Shown here: in pieces, positions 33,922-41,583 of the stretch
Layout of the letters: each line of letters begins with the position of its first letter
How positions within the stretch are numbered: position 1 is the stretch's first letter
Assembly: GCA_947444925.1 (NCBI GenBank)
Contig: CANFBW010000012.1
Span: forward strand, 1-64,000
DNA length: 64,000 nt
Reading direction: 5' to 3'
From: Flavobacteriales bacterium
Lineage (GTDB): Bacteria; Bacteroidota; Bacteroidia; Flavobacteriales_C; GCA-002722245
The notes under the pieces: generated by a model
Seen by the model: the letters and a program-made list of their open reading frames with translations, nothing else
The model's database searches: none
Told to the model about the DNA's origin: nothing
Program-made: the position numbers and the translations under genes

Positions 33922-34728
33922 ATGAGCTATTTAGAAATTAAGGATTTGGAAATTTCTTTTCCAACACCAGAAGGAAAATACGTTGCGGTGCGCGACATCA
34001 ATCTGTCGATTGAAAAGGGAGAAATTATTTCTATCATCGGACACTCTGGGTGCGGTAAATCAACCATTATGAATGCCATTGGAGGAATGACTATTCCAAC
34101 AGGTGGTTCTGTAGAATTGGCTGGTAAAAAAATTAAAGGTCCCGGTCCAGACAGAGGTATCGTATTTCAGAATTATTCTCTTTTACCGTGGTTGACGGTT
34201 TATCAAAATATCTTTCAAGCTGTTGATGCGGTAATGGATTGTTCTAAAAAAGAAAAGCAAGAAATTGTGACGAACAATTTGAGCATGGTGAGCTTGTTGC
34301 AGCACAAAGACAAGTTGCCAGGACAGTTGTCTGGTGGTATGAAGCAACGCGTTGCCATCGCAAGAGCTTTTGCGATTAATCCGGGAGTGCTTTTACTTGA
34401 TGAGCCCTTTGGTGCTTTGGATGCACTCACTAAAGGTACAATGCAATTGGAATTACTTAAGCTTTGGAATTTAAGCGGTCGTGATAAAACAATTGTGATG
34501 ATCACACACGATATTGAAGAAGCTATATTTTTATCGGATAGGATTGTGGTGTTGAACAACGGACCAGCGTCTACCATCAGAGAGATTGAGAATGTTCATT
34601 TACCGCGCCCGCGCAACAAAATTGAAATTGTGAAAATGCCTGAATACCTTGAAATAAGAGACCGATTGTTGCATTTGCTTACCGATAAGTTTTCGGTTGA
34701 AGACATGGGTGTGGTTTATAAAAAATAG
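33922..34728 (+). CDS. nrtD: Nitrate ABC transporter ATP-binding protein
   Basis: 268 residues. Walker A GHSGCGKS (40-47), Q-loop VFQNYSLLPW, signature LSGGMKQR, Walker B VLLLDEPFGALD and switch His (MITHD). Clear NrtD/SsuB/TauB-type ATPase. Only this single ATPase is present; the NrtC fusion subunit found in cyanobacteria is absent, so a homodimer is expected to drive NrtB. Confidence 0.93.
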   Translation: MSYLEIKDLEISFPTPEGKYVAVRDINLSIEKGEIISIIGHSGCGKSTIMNAIGGMTIPTGGSVELAGKKIKGPGPDRGIVFQNYSLLPWLTVYQNIFQAVDAVMDCSKKEKQEIVTNNLSMVSLLQHKDKLPGQLSGGMKQRVAIARAFAINPGVLLLDEPFGALDALTKGTMQLELLKLWNLSGRDKTIVMITHDIEEAIFLSDRIVVLNNGPASTIREIENVHLPRPRNKIEIVKMPEYLEIRDRLLHLLTDKFSVEDMGVVYKK

Positions 34729-34732
34729 AGAG

Positions 34733-34915
34733 ATGAAGCAATTTGTAATCATTGGTGCTGCTTGTATGACTTTGGCATCGGCAATTCAATTGAAAGCAGA
34801 ATTTTCTGCGCCCAGCGCTATTGAAACTGGAACAGAAATGAGAAAGGGAAAGCGATTGGCAAAGTCAAAGTTGCGATCTCTTCTTTTTTTAAGTACTTCA
34901 AAAGGCACTAAATAA
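34733..34915 (+). CDS. Small exported or membrane peptide in the nitrate transport operon
   Basis: 60 residues from ATG 34733, 4 nt after the nrtD stop. Hydrophobic N-terminus (MKQFVIIGAACMTLASAIQL, ending near KAEFSAP) that could be a signal peptide or single anchor, then a basic tail (RKGKRLAKSKLRSLLF). No family recognised. The reading is supported by tight spacing on both sides (6 nt to the next gene) and a plausible signal sequence, not by homology. It may be a local accessory of the transporter, or noise. Confidence 0.5.
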   Translation: MKQFVIIGAACMTLASAIQLKAEFSAPSAIETGTEMRKGKRLAKSKLRSLLFLSTSKGTK

Positions 34916-34921
34916 ATTACT

Positions 34922-35611
34922 ATGGGAGATTGTTTTTCATGTCAAAATAGCAATTGCTTTATGAAGAAGAATTATGATGCGCATTCCTATGGCGAAGTGG
35001 TTAAGAATAGATTTTTATTGGATTGTAAAAAAGGACAGTCTTTTATAATTGAAGGCAGTCCAGTGCAAGGGATTTACTTTGTTTATTCGGGTCGGGCAAA
35101 AGTTACCCGCACTGGATCTAATGGAAAGGAGCAGGTGATTCGATTGGCAACTGATGGAGATATTATTGGTCACCGTGGTTTTAATCGTGGAACCGTTTAT
35201 CCTATCGCGGCAACTGCGCTTGAAAACACTAAGCTTTGTTATTTTCATAACAAATATTTCACTGAAGAATTGCAAACGCATAGTACGTTAACTTATGACA
35301 TGATGTTGTTTTATGCCGATGAGCTGGATAAGAGTGAAGCGCGTTCAAAAAAATATGCGCAAATGAGTGTGCGTGAAAAGGTAATAGATACGCTCTTGGA
35401 TATTTACGATCGTTTTGGACAAGACAGTAAAGGCTTGACTTTTGTGTTGTCACGCACTGAATTGGCAAATGTTGCAGGTACAAAAAGCGAACAAACCATT
35501 CGTGTGCTCACTGCTCTTAAAAATGAAGGATTAATTCAATGTGAAAGCAAATATATTTTCATGCTTAATACAGTGGCATTGCGTGCTGAAATTGAAAAGT
35601 TTAATTTATGA
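34922..35611 (+). CDS. Crp/Fnr-family regulator with FNR-like cysteines (copy 2)
   Basis: 229 residues, clear paralog of the regulator at 24939-25643 along its whole length. Cys4-x2-Cys7-x4-Cys12, Cys35 and Cys106 (KLCYFHNKYF) are at exactly the same spacings as in copy 1. The winged helix (SRTELANVAGTKSEQTIRVL) is also similar. Last gene of the nrt operon, so each nitrate operon ends with its own regulator. The stop codon TGA is made by the first bases of an inserted 213-bp element; without the insert the gene would read one residue differently (Phe for Leu) and stop at TAA. Confidence 0.87.
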   Translation: MGDCFSCQNSNCFMKKNYDAHSYGEVVKNRFLLDCKKGQSFIIEGSPVQGIYFVYSGRAKVTRTGSNGKEQVIRLATDGDIIGHRGFNRGTVYPIAATALENTKLCYFHNKYFTEELQTHSTLTYDMMLFYADELDKSEARSKKYAQMSVREKVIDTLLDIYDRFGQDSKGLTFVLSRTELANVAGTKSEQTIRVLTALKNEGLIQCESKYIFMLNTVALRAEIEKFNL

Positions 35612-35820
35612 TTATCCGGAATCGTACCAGTAGATTCATGTATAGGGCGATAGATCCTTCAAAGACCGAAACTTCGTTTCTCCTCTTAATATCAAATCTC
35701 AGGAGGACAAATGCGAACAATTTTCTACATAGGTTTTTCGAGAATGATTGTCTTCCTGAGGTACTCCGAAGGATCTATCGCCACTTCTGTCACAAGACTG
35801 GTATAATTACGGATAATCAT
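35608..35820 (-). mobile_element. 213-bp nested-palindrome insertion element (MITE-like), copy 2
   Basis: Same length and ends as the copy at 25644-25856. Flanked by perfect 8-bp direct repeats TTTAATTT (35600-35607 and 35821-35828), different from those of copy 1, so the two insertions were independent. The outer arms and the core match copy 1 only when reverse-complemented, whereas the segment after GATCCTTC (AAAGACCGAAACTTCGTTTC and onward) is in the same orientation in both copies. No coding capacity. Confidence 0.85.
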
Positions 35821-35840
35821 TTTAATTTTTAAAATTACAG

Positions 35841-35945
35841 TGCACCTTTCCCGTATGGTGCATTTTGAAGGTCAAAGTTTAGCGGATACCGCTGCCAAGC
35901 GGCGAAGTATACCCTATGCGTTCCGCAACTTTGGCCTTTTTCTAT
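35841..35945 (+). terminator. Hairpin plus Y-shaped structured element after the nrt operon
   Basis: First a hairpin, TGCACC (35841-35846) with GGTGCA (35857-35862). Then a long outer stem, AAGGTCAAAGTT (35868-35879) with AACTTTGGCCTT (35927-35938), extended by GCGGA/TCCGC (35882-35886, 35922-35926), enclosing hairpins CCGCT-GCCA-AGCGG (35889-35902) and GTATA-CCC-TATGC (35907-35919). A T-run follows. It is placed to end transcription of the nrt operon, but is far more elaborate than the other terminators here. Confidence 0.55.
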
Positions 35946-35968
35946 AAATGTTCATGGTATTAAATTAA

Positions 35969-35997
35969 AAATGCGCACAGCCTCGCTGTGCGCATTT
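35969..35997 (-). terminator. Intrinsic terminator of the first metalloprotease gene
   Basis: Stem AAATGCGCACAGC (35969-35981), CTC loop, GCTGTGCGCATTT (35985-35997). Nearly the same stem ends the paralogous gene at 38839-38868. Confidence 0.88.
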
Positions 35998-36034
35998 CTA
36001 TTTATTTATAAGCGACGATTTTACTTTACATCGA

Positions 36035-38464
36035 TTATTTTTGAATTGTGATTTGTTTTACTACATCACTGCTTCCGCTTTTTATATGCAAGAAGTAGAG
36101 ACCATTGTCAATATCACTAACATTTAATTCAAGAATGTTAGATACATTGTTTTTTTGTTCATGTAAAACTACTCTGTTGAATATGTCTGTTATTTCAACA
36201 GTTACCATTCCTTCTAAAGGCAAACTAAATTGTAAATTCAATTGACCTTGAGTTGGATTTGGATATACGATAATGTTTTGCGATGCAACTGTTGCAATGC
36301 TAGAGGATGCTTCAGCATATTGAACGGTAATACTTCCGCTATTAGTAGTGGTAGTTGCAGCTACAGGTGCATTTGTTCCGCAGTTCCCTACGATGAACGA
36401 ATGAGGTGCATTGCTTGAGTTACGCTCAATACCAGTATTTCCAACACGATAAGTAAAGTAGAAAGTCACTGTTGATCCAGTTCCTATCGCAATTGATTTA
36501 GTGAAGTTGCTTCCTGATGGATCCATGTACATTCCAATAATTCCGCCATTGTCTATTTTATAGTAAATCAACGCCATTGTGCATCCAGCAATTGGAGCTC
36601 CCGGAATAAATTTGAAAGTACTCACTCCGCTTTGTGATGATACTTCATAAGTATAATCTCCGTTAGCTGCCGCACCCGTGCATCCTGTAGGATTATTGAT
36701 TATACCTTCGCAGTTACCCATGATAAATGAATGGGGTGAAGCGCTGGAGTTTCTTTCTATACCTGTGTTTCCAACTCGGTATGTGAAGTAAAAAGTAACG
36801 GTTGATCCTACAGGAGCAGATATAGTTTTAATGAAATTACTTCCTGATGCGTCCATGTACGTGCCGAAGATTGCACCGTTGTTGATTTTATAGTAAATCA
36901 ATGCCATGCTGCATCCGGCGATTGGCGCACTTGGAATAAATTTGATCACAGTTGATCCATTTAATTTGCCCACTTCATAAGTGTAATCTCCGTTTGCTGC
37001 ACTACCAGTACATACACCACCCGCAGGCGGAACATTACCTGATAATACGTAGTTGCCCATAGATCCGTAGTCAGAATATCCAGTTGTAGATACCGTTGGT
37101 CTTCCTGCGCCATCAACATAAACGTAGTAATCCCCTGCAGGTATACTCGGAAAATCTATTACTGCCGAAAGAACCGCATCTGGATTTACGGTTTGAATTG
37201 GAATACCGTTGACATCTGTTAATGTTAATGCGATATCTAAATCGGGTTGCGAAGATGCTGGACTTGCTTGCAGATGTAGCGGACCTCCTATGGTATGAAA
37301 GCGGAAAACATCTCTGTCAGCTGCAGTTGTTACTACGCCATTTACAAGAACGATACCATCGTTGTTTGGGTCAATATTTGCTGCAGAACCATCAAGATTA
37401 TTGCTGTAGTCATCAGTGCGGAAAGTGAATCCATTAGTGGTGCCAATGACGTTGATGTCATTTTCTAAGTTATTGGCTGAAGGGTATTCGCCTTTGCTGA
37501 ATTGAACCATATTTACATAGTAACCCACACCCATAATCGGTGCCCAGTTGCCATTGCCTTGGTAGTATGATTCAGGAGGACTGATTCTGCCGTCGTGGCC
37601 CAAACCTAAAGTGTGTCCTGCTTCATGAGAACCAGCCTCGCCAGCTCCTTTTAAGCCACCATTGAAAACCCAACAAGGTGTTTCATTGCCCCATGTGAAA
37701 CTGCCAATATATGCTACACCACCTGATCCCGGTGCTGCAGTATTTGTTGGTGTGAAAATCACGCGCATACGACGGTTGATTGGGGCAGCATTGTAAACAC
37801 TTTCATTGGTAGTGACATTCAGGTTGAAAGGGCGATAATCTTCGCTCATCATTTCCCAAATTTGTTGTACCAATAAATCGCTAAATCCAGATGGCGCTGC
37901 ATTTATTGTGACTCCGCCATTCCAGTAAATACTTGTCACCACTTGTCCGTCAAAGTCAAGCAATAATGTAGCGGGCGCTGATGGCCAACTTTGCAGGTTG
38001 GATACATCTATTGAAGCAAGGGTGTTGTTGCCTTTTACTACACTCGGTTTTTCATGGTGCTCATTTAATTCAATACACAACAATTTATTAATGTCAGTAG
38101 CATCGATGTGTGCATTGCCATTTGCATCAGTTGTTAGTGAATAAGCCTGTTTTTGGTCTTTCAAAATAAAGGCTCCGCTTAAGTTTTTAGCATTGCCTTG
38201 CAAATAGAAAGAGGAATTGGGTGTGTTGGCAATAGAGCCACTGATGGAGGCGGCACCGTTATTCAATTTACTGACATTGATGTTCAGTTCAAAGCTTTGA
38301 TTTGCCGAAATTTGAATTTGCTGTGAATTCGAGGTTTTTCCCGAACTCGTTAGTTTGCCTAAAATAGAGGCGCTTGATTCAGTAGAATACGACTGTGCGT
38401 AGCCAGCTGAAATTTGCAGTATTAAAGTGCATAGCACTAAAAAACTACGTTTGATTTGTTTCAT
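36035..38464 (-). CDS. Secreted metzincin metalloprotease with two ~105-residue repeats and T9SS type A tail (paralog 1)
   Basis: 809 residues. Signal peptide 1-23. An N-terminal region of about 150 residues precedes the protease. Zinc motif HEAGHTLGLGHD (His280, Glu281, His284, His290) with Met-turn IMGVGYY marks a metzincin of the reprolysin-like type. Then a beta-sandwich of the bacterial pre-peptidase type (about 350-475), two tandem modules of about 105 residues starting CTGxAANGDYTYE and ending HSFIxGNC, and a tail IVYPNPTQGQLNLQF ... GLYFLHI. The repeats resemble glucan-binding CBM56-type modules (FYFTYRVGNTGIERNSS), a tentative call. It should digest protein outside the cell, perhaps in glucan-rich matrix. 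Confidence 0.85.
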   Translation of the reverse strand: MKQIKRSFLVLCTLILQISAGYAQSYSTESSASILGKLTSSGKTSNSQQIQISANQSFELNINVSKLNNGAASISGSIANTPNSSFYLQGNAKNLSGAFILKDQKQAYSLTTDANGNAHIDATDINKLLCIELNEHHEKPSVVKGNNTLASIDVSNLQSWPSAPATLLLDFDGQVVTSIYWNGGVTINAAPSGFSDLLVQQIWEMMSEDYRPFNLNVTTNESVYNAAPINRRMRVIFTPTNTAAPGSGGVAYIGSFTWGNETPCWVFNGGLKGAGEAGSHEAGHTLGLGHDGRISPPESYYQGNGNWAPIMGVGYYVNMVQFSKGEYPSANNLENDINVIGTTNGFTFRTDDYSNNLDGSAANIDPNNDGIVLVNGVVTTAADRDVFRFHTIGGPLHLQASPASSQPDLDIALTLTDVNGIPIQTVNPDAVLSAVIDFPSIPAGDYYVYVDGAGRPTVSTTGYSDYGSMGNYVLSGNVPPAGGVCTGSAANGDYTYEVGKLNGSTVIKFIPSAPIAGCSMALIYYKINNGAIFGTYMDASGSNFIKTISAPVGSTVTFYFTYRVGNTGIERNSSASPHSFIMGNCEGIINNPTGCTGAAANGDYTYEVSSQSGVSTFKFIPGAPIAGCTMALIYYKIDNGGIIGMYMDPSGSNFTKSIAIGTGSTVTFYFTYRVGNTGIERNSSNAPHSFIVGNCGTNAPVAATTTTNSGSITVQYAEASSSIATVASQNIIVYPNPTQGQLNLQFSLPLEGMVTVEITDIFNRVVLHEQKNNVSNILELNVSDIDNGLYFLHIKSGSSDVVKQITIQK
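36380..37015 (-). repeat. Two tandem ~105-residue modules in metalloprotease paralog 1
   Basis: Two coding units sharing GDYTYEV, KFIPxAPIAGC, ALIYYKI, FxKxI and VTFYFTYRVGNTGIERNSS, each bounded by Cys near start and end. The same pair occurs in the neighbouring gene, giving four copies in 5 kb. Confidence 0.8.
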
Positions 38465-38892
38465 TTTTGTAAAAATTTATAGGTTAATAAATGAATTGAG
38501 AATGCTATCTATTTGTTTCCGCGATCACCGATACAATGCCCGTTTTTGTATTGATGAATTAAAAAGAAGTTTAAATAAATAGCACTCTTTTTTTAGTTGC
38601 TTCAATATTAAATTCTTTAGCTTGATGCACTAGTGATCTTGTCATGCTTTTCTTTTGATCTGCGTCACTCAGACAATATTCATCTCCGTAGTTTTGGGAT
38701 AAGTCTCAAAGAAATTCTACTGAAGATTTATTTGTGCTTGAAAGGCGTCTTTTTGGGAAATACTTAGCGCACGAAAGGGGGATATTAAGAGGTGGCTATT
38801 TGTCGGGACGTGTTGCCCATGGTTTTGTTGTAAATAATAAATGCGCACAGTGTTCACTGTGCGCATTTAGATTAAAGAAAAGTGAAAATCGC
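38465..38892. other. Intergenic region (428 nt) between the two metalloprotease genes
   Basis: Holds the promoter of the first paralog (minus strand) and the terminator of the second (38839-38868). A plus-strand reading frame running from here into the neighbour is antisense to coding sequence and looks artefactual. No other feature seen. Confidence 0.4.
38839..38868 (-). terminator. Intrinsic terminator of the second metalloprotease gene
   Basis: Stem AAATGCGCACAGTG (38839-38852), TT loop, CACTGTGCGCATTT (38855-38868). Shares AAATGCGCACAG with the terminator of the paralog, so the terminator was probably duplicated with the gene. Confidence 0.88.
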
Positions 38893-41583
38893 TTATTTTT
38901 GAATAACGATTTGTTTCACGATATCGCTGCTTCCATTGCTAATGTGAAGGAAGTAGAGTCCATTGTCGAGTGTAGTTGTATTGATTTCAACTGTACTAGA
39001 AATGTATTTTTGTTCGTTATGCAATACAACTCTATTGAAAATATCAGACATTTCAATAGTGATTTTCCCTTCAGTAGGATTGCTAAATTGTACGTTCAAC
39101 TGATTTTGTGTTGGATTAGGATAAACTGCAATGTTTTGCGCTGCAATATTTTCAACATTGGTAGCTTCTCCTGCTTGTGCATTGGCTCCGCAATTTCCAA
39201 CAACAAATGAATGTGGCGCTGCACTTGAGTTTCTCTCGGCGCCAGTTGTTCCAACGCGATAAGTGAAGTAGAAGGTAAGTGTAGAGCCGGTGGCAACACT
39301 AATTGATTTGGTGAAATTTGCTCCTGATGGATCCATGTAGGTGCCGATAATTCCGCCATTGTCAATTTTGTAATAAATCAATGCCATGTTGCATCCCGCG
39401 ATTGGCGCTCCAGGGATAAATTTGATGCTACTCACTCCGCTTTGTGAATTGGCTTCATAGGTGTAGTCACCATTGGCTGCAGAACCAGTGCATCCTGGTG
39501 GATTGTTGATTACGCCGTCACAATTTCCAACAGTAAATGAATGTGGGGTAAGGCTTGAATTTCTTTCAATTCCAGTGTTTCCTGCTCGGTACGTGAAGTA
39601 GAAAGTAACTATAGATCCCGCAGGAGCAGAGAAGGTTTTGATGAAATTGCTTCCTGATGCTTCCATGTAAGCTCCTATGATGGCTCCATTGTCAATTTTG
39701 TAATAGATCAATGCTGCTGTACATCCAGCGATTGGTGTTCCAGGAATAAATTTTATTTCTGTTGAACCATTTGATTTTCCTGCTTCGTAAGTATAGTCGC
39801 CGTTCGCTGCAGAGCCAGTGCAAACACCAGAACTAATTGGGTCTATATATATTACTACAGGGGCTGATACTGTGAATAATTGAGGTGCTCCATTGTCGTA
39901 AGCAATTGCGCTTAAACGGTGTGAGCCAACTGTGTTAGAAGAAAAATTGATGCTGTATGGAGCAGCAGTCAGTGTTGCCAATAAAGTGCTGTTGTCAAAA
40001 ATTTCAACTTTTACAACACTGCCGTCAACATCGTTTGCAGTAACGTTAATTGGTATGTTGGCATTAGCGGCAAAATGTTGTGCTGCTATAGGATTCGTAA
40101 TCACCACAGTTGGGGCTTGGTTAGTAGCGGAATAAGGAGGCACAGTGCCTTCTATTATGAAACTTCCAATTGATGCGTAATCTGAATAACCATATGTGTT
40201 TACACTTGGTTTTCCAACGCCATCAATATAAACATAGTACGTTCCAGCAGGTAAATTTGGAAAAATTAAAGTTGCTGAAAGAATGTCGTCAGGACTAATG
40301 GTTTGCAATATTGTGCCATTGGCTGTTGTAAGTGTGAGTGCAATGTCCAAATTGGGTTGCGCAGAAGCTGTATGTGCATATAAATTTAATGAGCCTCCAC
40401 TGGTTTGAAAAGAAAATACATCTTGATCAGATTGTTTTTCAATTACACCGTTGATCAACACCGATCCATTGTGGTCCGGATCAATAGCAGTTGCACTGCT
40501 TGGGAAATTGGAGTAGTCGTCGCTGCGGAAAGTAAATCCGTTTCCATTGCTAATGATGGCAATATCGTCTTCTTGATTATTGGCAGCTGGGTATTCGCCT
40601 TTGCTGAATTGAACCATATTGACGTAGTAACCCACACCCATAATAGGTGCCCAGTTGCCATTTCCACCGTAGTATTGTTCAGCAGGACTATTTCTGCCAT
40701 CGTGGCGCAAACCAACTGTGTGACCAAGTTCATGAGAGCCGGCTTCTCCAGCACCTTTCAATCCGCCATTGAAAACCCAGCAAGGCGTTTCGTTACCCCA
40801 AGAGAAACTACCAATATATGCTACGCCTCCTGATCCAGGTGCAGCGGTATTTGTTGGCGTAAATATGATGCGCATGCGTTGATTAGCAGGCGCGGCGTTG
40901 TAAACACTTTCACTGGTTGTGATGTTTAGGTTGAAAGGACGATAATCTTCGCTCATCATTTCCCAAATCTGTTGAATAAGCACATCGCTAAATCCCGATG
41001 GAGCAGCATTGATTGTGCTGCCATTGTTCCAGTAAATGCTATTTACCACTTGACCGTCGAAGTCTAGCAATACTGTAGCTGATGCTGATGGCCAGCTTTG
41101 TAAGTTTGAAATATCAGTACCTGCAAGTGTATTGTTTCCTCTAACTATGCTGTTTTTTTCATGATGTTCCTGCAATTCTGTACATAACAATTTATTGATG
41201 TCACTTGCTGCAATATGCGCATTTCCATAAGCATCTGTTGTCAATGTATAAGCTTGTTTTTGGTCTCTCAAAATGAAGGCGCCATTTAAATTTTTAGCGT
41301 TGCCTTGCAAATAAAATGAAGAGTTGGACTTGTTTGCAATTGCACCGCTGATGTTGGCGCTTCCATTGTTTAATTTGCTGATATTGATGTTGAGTTCAAA
41401 GCTTTGGTTCGCCGAGATTTGAATGTGTTGTGATGTTGAGGTTTTTCCTGAGCTAATTAGTTGGCCTAATATGGACGCACTCGATCCAATCGAGTAGTCT
41501 TGTGCTTGAGCGCAAACTGAATACACTATCCCTAGGGAGAGCGTAATTCCGCGCAGTAAATTTTGGAAACGATTTGTTTTCAT
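38893..41583 (-). CDS. Secreted metzincin metalloprotease with extra Ig-like domain and T9SS type A tail (paralog 2)
   Basis: 896 residues, collinear with the gene at 36035-38464 and very similar from end to end. Signal peptide ends near residue 27. Zinc motif HELGHTVGLRHD (His284, Glu285, His288, His294), Met-turn IMGVGYY. It differs by one bacterial Ig-like domain of about 90 residues (APTVVITNPI ... VIYIDP) inserted between the pre-peptidase-like sandwich and the two 105-residue modules. Tail: AVYPNPTQNQLNVQF ... GLYFLHI. The pair arose by tandem duplication. Substrate unknown. Confidence 0.85.
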   Translation of the reverse strand: MKTNRFQNLLRGITLSLGIVYSVCAQAQDYSIGSSASILGQLISSGKTSTSQHIQISANQSFELNINISKLNNGSANISGAIANKSNSSFYLQGNAKNLNGAFILRDQKQAYTLTTDAYGNAHIAASDINKLLCTELQEHHEKNSIVRGNNTLAGTDISNLQSWPSASATVLLDFDGQVVNSIYWNNGSTINAAPSGFSDVLIQQIWEMMSEDYRPFNLNITTSESVYNAAPANQRMRIIFTPTNTAAPGSGGVAYIGSFSWGNETPCWVFNGGLKGAGEAGSHELGHTVGLRHDGRNSPAEQYYGGNGNWAPIMGVGYYVNMVQFSKGEYPAANNQEDDIAIISNGNGFTFRSDDYSNFPSSATAIDPDHNGSVLINGVIEKQSDQDVFSFQTSGGSLNLYAHTASAQPNLDIALTLTTANGTILQTISPDDILSATLIFPNLPAGTYYVYIDGVGKPSVNTYGYSDYASIGSFIIEGTVPPYSATNQAPTVVITNPIAAQHFAANANIPINVTANDVDGSVVKVEIFDNSTLLATLTAAPYSINFSSNTVGSHRLSAIAYDNGAPQLFTVSAPVVIYIDPISSGVCTGSAANGDYTYEAGKSNGSTEIKFIPGTPIAGCTAALIYYKIDNGAIIGAYMEASGSNFIKTFSAPAGSIVTFYFTYRAGNTGIERNSSLTPHSFTVGNCDGVINNPPGCTGSAANGDYTYEANSQSGVSSIKFIPGAPIAGCNMALIYYKIDNGGIIGTYMDPSGANFTKSISVATGSTLTFYFTYRVGTTGAERNSSAAPHSFVVGNCGANAQAGEATNVENIAAQNIAVYPNPTQNQLNVQFSNPTEGKITIEMSDIFNRVVLHNEQKYISSTVEINTTTLDNGLYFLHISNGSSDIVKQIVIQK
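39190..39825 (-). repeat. Two tandem ~105-residue modules in metalloprotease paralog 2
   Basis: Units beginning CTGSAANGDYTYE and ending HSFxVGNC, matching those of the neighbouring paralog, with KFIPGxPIAGC, YYKIDNG and VTFYFTYR or LTFYFTYR as shared core. Confidence 0.8.

Noticed and set aside
34697-34732. Earlier start for the small peptide in the nrt operon
   Set aside because: It overlaps the end of nrtD and would put charged residues and a Trp-rich stretch before the signal-like segment; ATG 34733 gives a cleaner signal sequence.
25636-35828. The 10-kb segment between the two elements as a composite transposon
   Set aside because: The elements have separate, different target duplications and no transposase lies between them, so they inserted independently and do not bound one mobile unit.
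35608-35832. Plus-strand 74-codon frame after the second FNR-type gene
   Set aside because: Same reason: it is the inserted repeat read as protein, and its ATG overlaps the stop of the regulator gene.
38734-39210. 158-codon plus-strand frame between and into the metalloprotease genes
   Set aside because: Half of it is antisense to the end of the second protease and it crosses a strong terminator stem; no recognisable motif.
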